A stretch of 6,194 bases of DNA from Candidatus Hebobacteria bacterium (GCA_029821235.1 JALGTT010000176.1:1-6194), one strand, 5' to 3'; shown: positions 1 through 5,914, counted from the first letter of the stretch. Notes: generated from the sequence alone by a model not told the origin. Numbers and translations: made by a program.

Positions 1-76
1 GCCCGCAGCTCAACAGCGCGCCCGCCGCAAAGCCCAGAGCAGGAGTGATCTGGAACGCCCGTATCAACTCGCGCAT
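1..76 (-). CDS. Partial hypothetical protein, N-terminus only
   Basis: A minus-strand reading frame begins with ATG (bases 76-74) and stays open to the window edge, giving 25 codons. The peptide begins MRELIRAFQITPALGF and continues into an Ala/Gly/Leu-rich hydrophobic stretch ending near LLSCG. It looks like a signal anchor or first membrane segment after a short charged start. The Shine-Dalgarno is weak (AGAAG just upstream). It is divergent from the helicase gene, with a repeat-rich intergenic region between them. Too little is present to name a family. It could also be chance, because 25 codons are easily open in GC-rich DNA. Confidence 0.35.
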   Translation of the reverse strand, partial: MRELIRAFQITPALGFAAGALLSCG

Positions 77-144
77 GGTCTTCTACCCGTAGGTATTGCC
101 TTCTTTGGAGCGCGCGCGCGAACCTGCCGGAGGGTCCGACTTGG

Positions 145-174
145 CCGCGGATGAACGCAGATGGACGCGAATGG
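145..174. repeat. Short decamer-type tandem repeat
   Basis: Two adjacent ten-base units, ATGAACGCAG (151-160) and ATGGACGCGA (161-170), differ at three positions and are followed by a partial third unit (ATGG, 171-174). The flank CCGCGG (145-150) precedes them. From memory, similar ATGNACGCNN decamer runs occur between genes in several environmental bacterial genomes. The function is unknown. Confidence 0.55.
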
Positions 175-191
175 TCTGGGATTCCGCAGGT

Positions 192-226
192 CAGGGCATC
201 CGCCAAACGGCCGGCGGACTGCCCTG
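192..226. repeat. Palindromic (REP-like) hairpin, copy 1
   Basis: CAGGGCATCCGCC (192-204) pairs with GGCGGACTGCCCTG (213-226) over 13 base pairs, with a single bulged C at 219 and an 8-base loop. Its ATCCGCC and GGCGGAC ends recur in the inverted repeat at 259-315, which suggests a repeated palindromic element rather than a one-off terminator. No U-tract follows on either strand. Confidence 0.6.
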
Positions 227-258
227 CGCTACTGGCCGGCTTGGGAAAGCCAGCCCTA

Positions 259-315
259 TCCGCCTTCGCCAAGCCTCCTTTGCCAAAGGCTTCGGAGCCC
301 AGGGGCTTCGGCGGA
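259..315. repeat. Palindromic (REP-like) inverted repeat, copy 2
   Basis: Outer arms TCCGCC (259-264) and GGCGGA (310-315) enclose inner arms AAGCCT (271-276) and AGGCTT (287-292). An alternative inner stem CCTTT/AAAGG (277-281/285-289) overlaps these. GGCTTCGG occurs twice on the right side (288-295 and 304-311), as if part of the arm was duplicated. The pairing is imperfect and the two inner stems exclude each other. Confidence 0.45.
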
Positions 316-348
316 CAGGCAGAACGGGCGCGCCCTGCAGAACAGAGC

Positions 349-370
349 GGCGGGGCGCGGAGGCCCCGCC
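349..370. repeat. GC-only hairpin upstream of the helicase promoter
   Basis: GGCGGGGC (349-356) pairs perfectly with GCCCCGCC (363-370) across a 6-base loop. It ends about 20 bases before the candidate -10 box. It lacks a T-run, so it is not a clear terminator. It may be part of the palindrome cluster or may insulate the promoter. Confidence 0.4.
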
Positions 371-388
371 CTATGCCGGGCCGCGATG

Positions 389-397
389 TGCTACAAT
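389..397 (+). promoter_or_regulatory. Extended -10 promoter for the helicase gene
   Basis: TGCTACAAT (389-397) is an extended -10 element: TG, one base, then TACAAT, which matches TATAAT at 5 of 6 positions. No convincing -35 lies 17 bases upstream, which is tolerated by extended -10 promoters. Initiation near 404 would give a leader of about 40 bases before the ATG at 444. This is the most A/T-rich patch in the intergenic region. Confidence 0.5.
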
Positions 398-443
398 AGT
401 CGGTGCCGGTGAGGCGATCTCTCCCTTTCGGGTTCCGATTGGC

Positions 444-2696
444 ATGCAGAAGTCTTCCTCCTCCCCCATTCTGGGCGGTCTGAACGAGCAGCAGCGCGAG
501 GCGGTGGTTCACGGGGACGGCCCCTTGTTGATCTTCGCCGGGGCGGGCAGCGGCAAGACCCGTGTGCTCACCCATCGCGCGGCCTACCTGATCCGCGAGT
601 GTAATGTCCCACCCTCCCGCATTCTCGCGGTGACCTTCACCAACAAGGCCGCCAACGAGATGAAGGCCCGCCTGCGCCGGCTGACCCCCGGCCAGCACCG
701 GAGCCTGTGGGTGGGCACTTTCCACTCCATCTGCGCGCGCATCCTGCGGGAGGACGGGGAGCGCGTGGGCGTGCCCGAGAACTTCGTGGTGTTCGACGAC
801 TCCGACCAGATGGCCCTGATCAAGGACTGTCTGCGCGAGTTGCAACTCGATCCAGAGCAGTTCGTCCCCTCCCGCGTGCTGAACAGCATCAGCGCGGCCA
901 AGAACGAGTTGATCGCGCCGCGGGACTACTTCAACTGGCGGGGCGGGCGGCCCTATGACGAGATCGTCGCCCGGGTGTACGAGCGGTATCAACACCAACT
1001 CCATGTGAACGGGGCCTGCGATTTCGACGACCTGATCGACTACACGGTGTGGCTGTTCGAGCGCCATCCCGACGTACTCGAGCGTTACCAGGACCGTTTC
1101 CACTATGTGCTGGTGGATGAGTACCAGGACATCAACTTCGCGCAGTACCGCCTCGTGAAATTGCTGGCGGAGAAGCACCGGAACCTGTGCGTGGTGGGCG
1201 ATGACGACCAGGCGATCTACGGGTGGCGGGGCGCGGACATGCGGATCATCATGCGCTTCGACGAGGACTACCCGGACGCCAAGGTCATCAAACTGGAGGA
1301 GAACTACCGCTCCACCGGCAATGTCCTGCGCGCCGCGTGGGAGGTGATCCGGCACAACCAGGTGCGCCGGGAGAAACGCCTGTGGACCAGCGCCTCGCCG
1401 GGCGACCGATTGGTGTGCCACCGGGCGCGCGATGAACACGATGAGGCCTTCTTCGTGGCCGACACCATCCAGCATCTGATGGACCACGAGGACCGGACCT
1501 TCCGCGATTTCGCCGTGCTCTATCGGGTGAATGCCCAGTCCCGCGTGTTCGAGACGGTGTTCGTGAGCCGGGGGATCCCGTACCGCGTGCTGGGCGGGCT
1601 CCGGTTCTACGACCGGGCGGAGATCAAGGACATCCTCGCCTACCTGCGGGTGATCCACAACCCGGCCGATTCGGTGAGCCTGAAGCGGATCATCAACACG
1701 CCGACCCGCGGCATCGGAGCCACCACCGTCCAGCGCCTGGAGCAGGCCGCGCGGGAGCGCGGCCTGTCTCTGCTGGAGGCGGCGCGGCACGCGGAGGCGA
1801 TACCGGAGATCGGCCCCCGCCCCCAGCGCGCGCTGTCCCAGTTCGTGGCATTGATGGATGAGCTGTTCTCGCTGCGGGAGAGCGCCGGGGTGACCGACCT
1901 GACCAAGGCGGTGATCGAGAGAAGCGGCTACCGGGCGGCCCTGGAGCAGGAGAAGAGCGCGAAGGCGCGGGGCAAGATCGAGAACGTGGACGAGTTGCTG
2001 AGCGCCACCCGCGAGTACGAGGACAGCGCCGAGGAGCCCAGCCTGGCCGGCTTCCTGGAGAGCATCGCGCTGCTCACCAGTGTGGACGAGTTGGAGGAGG
2101 GGCTGGAGACGGTGGTGTTGATGACCCTGCACAGCGCGAAGGGGCTGGAGTTCCCCATCGTGTTTCTGGTGGGCATGGAGGAGGGGCTGTTCCCGATCGC
2201 GCGCGCCGCGTTCAGCGACAACCCCATGGAGTTGGAGGAGGAGCGGCGTCTCTGCTATGTGGGGCTGACTCGGGCGAAGGAGAACGTGTTCCTCACCTCC
2301 GCGGAGTTGCGCACCATCTTCGGCCGCACCGAACACACGATGGTCTCTCGGTTCCTCAAGGACATTCCCGAGGAACTCCTGGAGGCCTACGGCCCCGTCT
2401 CCCCCCGCAACATCACCTGGGACGCGGCGGAGGCGACGACCGCCCAGCAGTCTCTGTCCGCGCCCGAGGCCGAGTCGGCCGGGTTCACGGCCGGGGATCG
2501 CGTCCGCCATCCCTCCTTCGGGGACGGGATGGTGGTGTCGGTATCCGGCAGCGGCGACGGCGCTCCCTCCTTCGGGGACGGGATGGTGGTGTCGGTATCC
2601 GGCAGCGGCGACGGCGCGATCGTGTCGGTGGCCTTTCCCCACAAGGGGATCAAGAAACTGGACCCGGCCTACGCGAACCTGGAGAAGCTCACCTGA
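444..2696 (+). CDS. pcrA: UvrD/PcrA-family superfamily 1A 3'-5' DNA helicase
   Basis: The 750-residue product is an ATP-driven 3'-5' DNA helicase acting in nucleotide-excision repair, replication-fork clearance and transcription-coupled repair. Visible motifs, in order: Q-motif LNEQQREAV (13-21), Walker A AGAGSGKT (32-39), Ia TFTNKAANEMK, Ic GTFHSICARIL, Walker B DEYQD (225-229, followed by I-N where T-N is usual), motif III VVGDDDQAIYGWRG (250-263), IV LEENYRS, V LMTLHSAKGLEF (from 559) and VI CYVGLTRAKE (604-613). A C-terminal Tudor-like domain (GDRVRHPSFGDG at 684 to the KLDPAYANLEKL tail) contains an 18-residue tandem duplication (690-707, 708-725); without it the length would be 732, close to typical UvrD (720) and PcrA (739). 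ATG 444 is chosen because conserved sequence begins about 12 residues later. Its Shine-Dalgarno is poor. It forms an operon with the downstream NIF3-like gene. UvrD and PcrA are hard to tell apart by eye. Confidence 0.95.
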   Translation: MQKSSSSPILGGLNEQQREAVVHGDGPLLIFAGAGSGKTRVLTHRAAYLIRECNVPPSRILAVTFTNKAANEMKARLRRLTPGQHRSLWVGTFHSICARILREDGERVGVPENFVVFDDSDQMALIKDCLRELQLDPEQFVPSRVLNSISAAKNELIAPRDYFNWRGGRPYDEIVARVYERYQHQLHVNGACDFDDLIDYTVWLFERHPDVLERYQDRFHYVLVDEYQDINFAQYRLVKLLAEKHRNLCVVGDDDQAIYGWRGADMRIIMRFDEDYPDAKVIKLEENYRSTGNVLRAAWEVIRHNQVRREKRLWTSASPGDRLVCHRARDEHDEAFFVADTIQHLMDHEDRTFRDFAVLYRVNAQSRVFETVFVSRGIPYRVLGGLRFYDRAEIKDILAYLRVIHNPADSVSLKRIINTPTRGIGATTVQRLEQAARERGLSLLEAARHAEAIPEIGPRPQRALSQFVALMDELFSLRESAGVTDLTKAVIERSGYRAALEQEKSAKARGKIENVDELLSATREYEDSAEEPSLAGFLESIALLTSVDELEEGLETVVLMTLHSAKGLEFPIVFLVGMEEGLFPIARAAFSDNPMELEEERRLCYVGLTRAKENVFLTSAELRTIFGRTEHTMVSRFLKDIPEELLEAYGPVSPRNITWDAAEATTAQQSLSAPEAESAGFTAGDRVRHPSFGDGMVVSVSGSGDGAPSFGDGMVVSVSGSGDGAIVSVAFPHKGIKKLDPAYANLEKLT
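2511..2618 (+). repeat. 54-bp in-frame tandem duplication within the helicase gene
   Basis: Unit 1 (2511-2564) and unit 2 (2565-2618) are identical except for the last base (T versus G, both Ala codons). Each encodes an 18-residue PSFGDG...GSGDGA segment of the Tudor-like C-terminal domain. The near identity points to a recent slippage event, or to an assembly artefact. The family normally has one such segment between the GDRV strand and the final GIKKLD strand. Confidence 0.95.
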
Positions 2697-2707
2697 GAGG
2701 CAATCCC

Positions 2708-3022
2708 ATGAAGGCAGCGCAGTTGCTCGCACACTTCCGCGCCCTGGCGCCGTGGCTCTCGGACGAGGATACTGTGGACAAGGTGATCATCGGCGACCCC
2801 GAGACCGAGGTCAGCCGGGCCGCGGTGACCTGGATCGCCGGTCTTTCCGCGGTCAGAGAGGCGGTGTCCCGCGGCTGCCAGTTGCTGATCACCCATGAGC
2901 CGACCTTCTGGGTGCACGCGCGGGAACTCGACACCGTGGCCGGCTGGCCGGCGGACTCGGAGAAGCGCAAGACGGCGGAGGCGAAGCGGCGACTCATAGA
3001 GGGGCGGGGCGGACTGATAGAG
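2708..3022 (+). pseudogene. NIF3-like dinuclear-metal protein, 5' fragment
   Basis: The frame starts at ATG 2708, 11 bases after the helicase stop, with GAGAGG (2695-2700) as Shine-Dalgarno, so it was probably co-transcribed. About 104 residues resemble the N-terminal half of NIF3/YbgI-type proteins: helix, a VIIGDPETEVSRAAVTW strand region, then LLITHEPTFW (HEP at 63-65) in place of the usual HHP metal-ligand motif, and the AEAKRRLIE helix. After about codon 104 the similarity ends. The frame continues through foreign DNA to a stop at 3161-3163, giving a chimeric 151-residue ORF. The missing C-terminal half is found at 6028 onward. Both halves are needed for the metal site, so I call this inactive. 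Family assignment is from memory of motifs and is fairly confident because the two halves agree. Confidence 0.75.
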
Positions 3023-3107
3023 GCAAATTGCCTGGCATCGGAACAACGAAGATGTAGACGGAGTTGGGGAATTCGATGCGAAGGCATCTTGGTCAGGAAG
3101 GCCACTT

Positions 3108-3815
3108 ATGGACGAACAAGAGCTGCCCTGGGCAGCACGTCGGTGGGCATGCACAGCGGGTGAAATTCCGGGGCCGACAGCTTCTTACCCGGAGGGATGC
3201 CGGGATTGCGCGGCAAAATCCTCTTCTGAAAATGGGGAGCCAGAGAAGGCGGGAGGTCACCAGGTGAACTGCTCGTACTGCGATCGCCCCATGGTGCCGG
3301 AGCAGAAAGTAGTCAAGCGCCCGGTGCCACACGGCGCTAAGGACTTAGGCCTCACGGATCGAGTCTGGGTTGCCAAGTGCGAGGAGTGCGGCCAAGAGAT
3401 TCCATACGACGACCGAGCGGCCGCAGATGATCACTTGGCCTATGAACTACAGAAGTTGTTTGAGCAGCACGGTCTTCTAACAGAGGCGGCCTACTGGTGC
3501 GAACGGCACGTCGAGGTGACGAAGCGCGTAGGCGATGGATCGGTCGCTGGCCATTTTGCTCGCGCCGCCCGGGCTGAGATGGAGAAGGGTAGACTTGCCA
3601 CTGCCAGGGAGCTATGCTCCCGCGCCATTCAGTGGCACGAGAACCACATGTTGTTCGCGCGGATGCACTTTGTCAAGGCTCGGGCGGACGGCATCATGAC
3701 TGACTCAGACGTGCGCGACTTAGCTGCCATCATGGAGAACACGCTTGTTGAGTATCGGGCTCTAGCAAACGAGATCGCACGGCAGGAAGGGGAGCCGGAA
3801 CCGTATGACCTGTGA
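3108..3815 (+). CDS. Zinc-ribbon protein with TPR-like helices, unknown function
   Basis: Not a family I can name. Read from ATG 3108 it has 235 residues; a GTG at 3264 would give 183. Both starts have a good Shine-Dalgarno with 7-base spacing (AGGAAG at 3095-3100 and GGGAGG at 3251-3256). The shorter form begins with NCSYCDRPM, as zinc-ribbon proteins often do, and the 52-residue extension is Pro/Gly/Ser-rich and featureless, so 3264 may well be the true start. Two CxxC pairs (C55/C58 and C91/C94 in the long numbering; KCEECGQEI) form a probable zinc ribbon. The rest is helical, and about 147-185 (GHFARAARAEMEKGRLATAR, then LCSRAIQW) resembles a TPR hairpin. There is no signal peptide or membrane segment, so it is probably cytoplasmic. 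It is the first cargo gene of the insertion. A DNA- or protein-binding adaptor is a guess only. Confidence 0.75.
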   Translation: MDEQELPWAARRWACTAGEIPGPTASYPEGCRDCAAKSSSENGEPEKAGGHQVNCSYCDRPMVPEQKVVKRPVPHGAKDLGLTDRVWVAKCEECGQEIPYDDRAAADDHLAYELQKLFEQHGLLTEAAYWCERHVEVTKRVGDGSVAGHFARAARAEMEKGRLATARELCSRAIQWHENHMLFARMHFVKARADGIMTDSDVRDLAAIMENTLVEYRALANEIARQEGEPEPYDL

Positions 3816-4023
3816 CCTCAGTACGGGGCGTCCGAGCCCAAGACCGGATGCCTGGGGCAGCCGCTTCGTGTGTCCGTTGTCGTCCTTGGCACTGATCTCT
3901 TGCTCAAGGTCGCGCGGTGCGTTTCCGCTCTTGCCAAGCGCGGGTGGTGTTAGCACGATGCGGGTAGCTCGGAGATATTGATGCACTAGCTCGGAAGACG
4001 GCATACTGCGGAGGTGATTGGCG

Positions 4024-4188
4024 ATGCCACTATGCAGGAAGTGCGGGGGCAATAAGGTGGTGAGGTGTCCGACGTGCGGAGGCAGCGGCAAGGTCTACCA
4101 GATCTTCGGCGGAACGCGGAACTGCAACCAGTGCCGGGGATCGGGGCGGATCGCTTGCGACCGGTGCAGAGGTCGAGGACAGGTCTAA
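4024..4188 (+). CDS. 54-residue DnaJ-zinc-finger-like Cys-rich microprotein
   Basis: ATG 4024 has a very strong Shine-Dalgarno, GGAGGTGA (4010-4017), 6 bases upstream. The product has four CxxC pairs: CRKCGG (4-9), CPTCGGSG (15-22), CNQCRGSG (34-41) and CDRCRGRG (45-52). The last three match the CxxCxGxG repeat of the DnaJ/Hsp40 central domain, where pairs of such motifs bind two zinc ions and hold unfolded peptide. There is no J domain or peptide-binding C-terminal domain, so it is a stand-alone zinc module. The loop between motifs two and three, KVYQIFGGTRN, has the length seen in DnaJ fingers. It lies between a zinc-ribbon/TPR gene and two TPR genes, consistent with a protein-interaction module. 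It is small, but the eight cysteines and the RBS make a chance ORF unlikely. Confidence 0.8.
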   Translation: MPLCRKCGGNKVVRCPTCGGSGKVYQIFGGTRNCNQCRGSGRIACDRCRGRGQV

Positions 4189-4225
4189 GTAGACCCGCGT
4201 GCAGGTCAGAAGTGGACCGGGCCCC

Positions 4226-4251
4226 TCTTCGGAGACCCGCTGTTCCGAAGA
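4226..4251 (+). terminator. Hairpin after the microprotein gene (attenuator or terminator-like)
   Basis: TCTTCGGA (4226-4233) pairs perfectly with TCCGAAGA (4244-4251) around a 10-base loop, 38 bases past the stop of the 54-residue gene and 12 bases before the ATG at 4264. No U-tract follows, so intrinsic termination is doubtful. An RNA-stabilising or attenuating role is as likely. Confidence 0.4.
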
Positions 4252-4263
4252 CTGAGGTCAGAG

Positions 4264-4851
4264 ATGAGATCTAGGGACGGCGCCCGTCTGCTCAACACGG
4301 GAAAGTCGTGTCTCAGCGATGCTGAGCCTCTTCTCAAGGAGATGCCTGACGAGAAGGTCCCAGGATATGGCGTGGCGTATGGCGCTAGCCCCGGCCAGCG
4401 GGCAAGTACCCGACTACCCTCTGGAGATAGGCCGCCTGCTGAGAGCGGCGCGCAAAGCGCTTGAACACGATAGGAGAGCGCAGACCGACAATTGGACTGC
4501 AACTCCCTTCTAGCGTATGCGTGGATTATGGAAGGCTTCCTGGCGGGCAAGACGTGCGGACTTAAGCCGAAGGATGCAATCCCACACTTCGAGAAGGCAG
4601 TGCGAATTGACGATCGGCCACGATGGCGATATCAGCCTGGTGTGGAACGCTGGGGCAGGGCGGAAGGATGAGGCAAGAACCCATCTGCAGGCCGCTATCG
4701 ATGCCGACTTGGGGGGGACGTCGGCGTTGACGCGACCAGAGCGCTTATTACACTCGCGGAGAATGGCAGAGGGTGTCTCGGCGTACTGGCAGCCGTTGCG
4801 CTCTACGGGGTTGCCGCGACGGTTGCACTCGTGCTGGCCTGCTCCTCGTGA
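4264..4851 (+). pseudogene. Decayed TPR protein with C-terminal membrane segment
   Basis: Protein-like sequence alternates between two frames. Frame A starts at ATG 4264 (GAGGT Shine-Dalgarno at 4254-4258) with SDAEPLLKEMPDEKVPGY. Frame B takes over near 4390-4415 with PLEIGRLLRAARKALEHD. Frame A returns by 4510 with LAYAWIMEGFLAGKTC and DAIPHFEKAVRIDD. Frame B carries GRKDEARTHLQAAIDADL (4658-4711). At a run of seven G (4711-4717) frame A resumes and ends LGVLAAVALYGVAATVALVL-ACSS, stop at 4849-4851. The parts fit one protein of about 195 residues with TPR-type helices (HFEKAVRID and HLQAAIDAD are typical second helices) and a C-terminal transmembrane helix, i.e. a tail-anchored TPR protein. 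About four indels are needed, netting to zero. Shorter ORFs here (4264-4464, 4319-4513, 4517-4948) are fragments of it. Base-call errors at the G run could account for some but probably not all of the shifts. Confidence 0.6.
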
Positions 4852-4940
4852 AACAGGTCTATTGCCCACATCGAGAGGCTCTATCAGCCCTGTGCTCCCG
4901 GGGTTGGGAGACCGAGCCAACCGAATCTGGAGGCGACGAC

Positions 4941-5696
4941 ATGAATGACGCCCATGACAAGCAAGAAGCCGAACGTCTGCTGCTGGTTGCGCAATCCTTG
5001 TTCAAAGACGCGGGTCAGCTTCATAGGTCTTTGCCGACGATCATCACTGATCAGAACAGGCCGGCAGCTGATGCTATGGCCGAGCGCGGCTTGAATATCT
5101 TGGAGAACGCGCTTCGACACATTCAGCAAGCGCGGAGTCACTACTCCTCGGTTCAGACGCGCGACCTAGAAGCCCGCGTGGCGCAGGCTGAGGCTGTTTT
5201 CTGGATGGCCCGAGCTAAGTGCTATGTCGAGGGGGAATGTCTCGAGGAGGCGCGTCGCTCGGCTGAGCGCGCCATCCAACTGAAGTCCGATCCGTTCAGC
5301 TACGTCATCCTCGGCGACATCCTGCGGCGGCAGGGATCAATGGCTGCGGCACGGAGTGCGTATCAGAAGGCGGTCGATCTAGATCCAATGAGTGAGACCG
5401 GCGTGGGCGCTGCAAAACGGCTATCTGAGATTGAGAGTGCACCGGATCAGACGGCCAGATGTTTCGTCGCTACAGCAGCATCGGGCTCGCCGACTAGCTG
5501 GGAAGTCGTGGTGCTGACAAAGTTCCGGGACTCGATTCTCATGAGGGGCAGTCTAGGACGAGCGTTGGTCGGTGCGTACTACGTGCTGTCGCCGCCGCTT
5601 GCCAGGTTCATTGGCGTACACAGCTCAGTGCGCCGGGCTTGTCTCTGGCTGTTGGTGCGCCCGGCTGCCGCGCTAACCAGGCTGTTCGTTCGCTGA
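4941..5696 (+). CDS. TPR protein with C-terminal CFI-box domain
   Basis: The 251-residue product starts at ATG 4941, preceded by GGAGG (4929-4933) with 7-base spacing; the frame is open further upstream to 4773, but that part overlaps the decayed gene and lacks similar support. Residues 1-90 are helical and charged. About 94-149 form TPR hairpins (CLEEARRSAERAIQLKSDP, then SMAAARSAYQKAVDLDP). At 174-183 the sequence CFVATAASGS begins the C-terminal box known in NCBIfam naming as CFI-box-CTERM (consensus near CFIATAAYGS), continuing VVVLTKFRDS, GRALVGAYYVLSPPLARFIG and a basic amphipathic tail. In that group the box is a C-terminal module attached to varied N-terminal parts; its role is not established to my knowledge. 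The invariant-type Cys is C174. There is no signal peptide. It is the last intact cargo gene, following the decayed TPR/membrane gene by 89 bases. Family identification rests on recalled motif similarity. Confidence 0.85.
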   Translation: MNDAHDKQEAERLLLVAQSLFKDAGQLHRSLPTIITDQNRPAADAMAERGLNILENALRHIQQARSHYSSVQTRDLEARVAQAEAVFWMARAKCYVEGECLEEARRSAERAIQLKSDPFSYVILGDILRRQGSMAAARSAYQKAVDLDPMSETGVGAAKRLSEIESAPDQTARCFVATAASGSPTSWEVVVLTKFRDSILMRGSLGRALVGAYYVLSPPLARFIGVHSSVRRACLWLLVRPAAALTRLFVR

Positions 5697-5711
5697 GAAT
5701 AGGCGTGGCCG

Positions 5712-5734
5712 ACTTCTGAGGCGACAGCAGAAGT
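5712..5734 (+). terminator. Inverted repeat downstream of the CFI-box gene
   Basis: ACTTCTG (5712-5718) pairs perfectly with CAGAAGT (5728-5734) across a 9-base loop, beginning 15 bases after the CFI-box gene stop. Position suits a transcript end, but no U-tract follows and the stem is short, so this is a weak terminator call. Confidence 0.35.
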
Positions 5735-5849
5735 GCCCGCGCCTTCAGCGACGCTTGAAGTGATGCGAGGGGCGAAGCTGACTGCCTGGTTTGAGACGAT
5801 TCACGACGGTCTCCCATTCATAGTTGAAGGTGCCAGAGGCGCCTGAAGG

Positions 5850-5878
5850 TTGAGGCGGCTCTCTCCGCCCGGTAGAAT
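5850..5878 (+). promoter_or_regulatory. Transposase promoter of the truncated insertion sequence
   Basis: TTGAGG (5850-5855) and TAGAAT (5873-5878) are separated by exactly 17 bases and match the sigma-70 consensus at 4 of 6 and 5 of 6 positions. Initiation near 5885 would give a leader of about 30 bases to the GTG at 5916. This is the best two-box promoter in the window. It now points into a truncated transposase and the NIF3-like 3' remnant. Confidence 0.6.
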
Positions 5879-5914
5879 CGGGCAACCAAACCTGTAAACA
5901 AGGGAGAGAGCCGC
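5855..5914 (+). promoter_or_regulatory. 12-bp inverted repeat overlapping promoter and RBS
   Basis: GCGGCTCTCTCC (5855-5866) and GGAGAGAGCCGC (5903-5914) are perfect reverse complements. The right arm contains the Shine-Dalgarno (GGGAGAGAG, 5902-5910) of the GTG at 5916. The left arm lies between the -35 and -10 boxes, so it is absent from the native transcript but present in any read-through transcript. Read-through RNA would fold and hide the RBS, as known for transposase genes of IS10 and IS50. Confidence 0.6.

Larger units (their letters stand above)
77..443. other. Repeat- and hairpin-rich divergent intergenic region
   Basis: This gene-free stretch holds a decamer-type tandem repeat (about 145-174), a strong bulged hairpin (192-226), a second nested inverted repeat (259-315), a 10-bp perfect palindrome GGGCGCGCCC (326-335), an 8-bp hairpin (349-370) and a putative promoter (389-397). 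The helicase frame happens to be open through it from a TTG at 96. The translation there is low-complexity Arg/Gly/Ala/Pro and lies upstream of the conserved helicase start, so I treat it as non-coding. Confidence 0.7.

Noticed and set aside
145..174. CRISPR-type repeat
   Set aside because: The units are ten bases, adjacent and without spacers; no cas gene is present.
96..443. N-terminal extension of the helicase from a TTG at 96
   Set aside because: The extra 116 residues are low-complexity, cover the repeats and promoter, and precede the conserved start of the UvrD/PcrA family at ATG 444.
2669..3154. Minus-strand 161-codon ORF opposite the NIF3-like 5' fragment
   Set aside because: It is antisense to a recognised family, rich in Arg/Ser/Pro as expected of a GC-rich shadow frame, and crosses the insertion junction.
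3978..4007. TTGATG-18-CATACT as a promoter for the microprotein gene
   Set aside because: Both boxes match only 4 of 6 positions, and the predicted start would fall inside the Shine-Dalgarno, leaving no leader.
3762..4091. Minus-strand 109-codon ORF
   Set aside because: It overlaps the end of the zinc-ribbon gene and the microprotein gene antisense, has no RBS or recognisable domain, and has random-looking composition.
4862..4887. TTGCCC and TATCAG as a promoter for the CFI-box gene
   Set aside because: The spacing is only 14 bases and the -10 match is weak.
4517..4948. 143-codon + strand ORF as an independent gene
   Set aside because: Only its middle (about 4658-4711) looks like protein; the ends are out-of-frame readings of the decayed TPR gene, and there is no suitable RBS.
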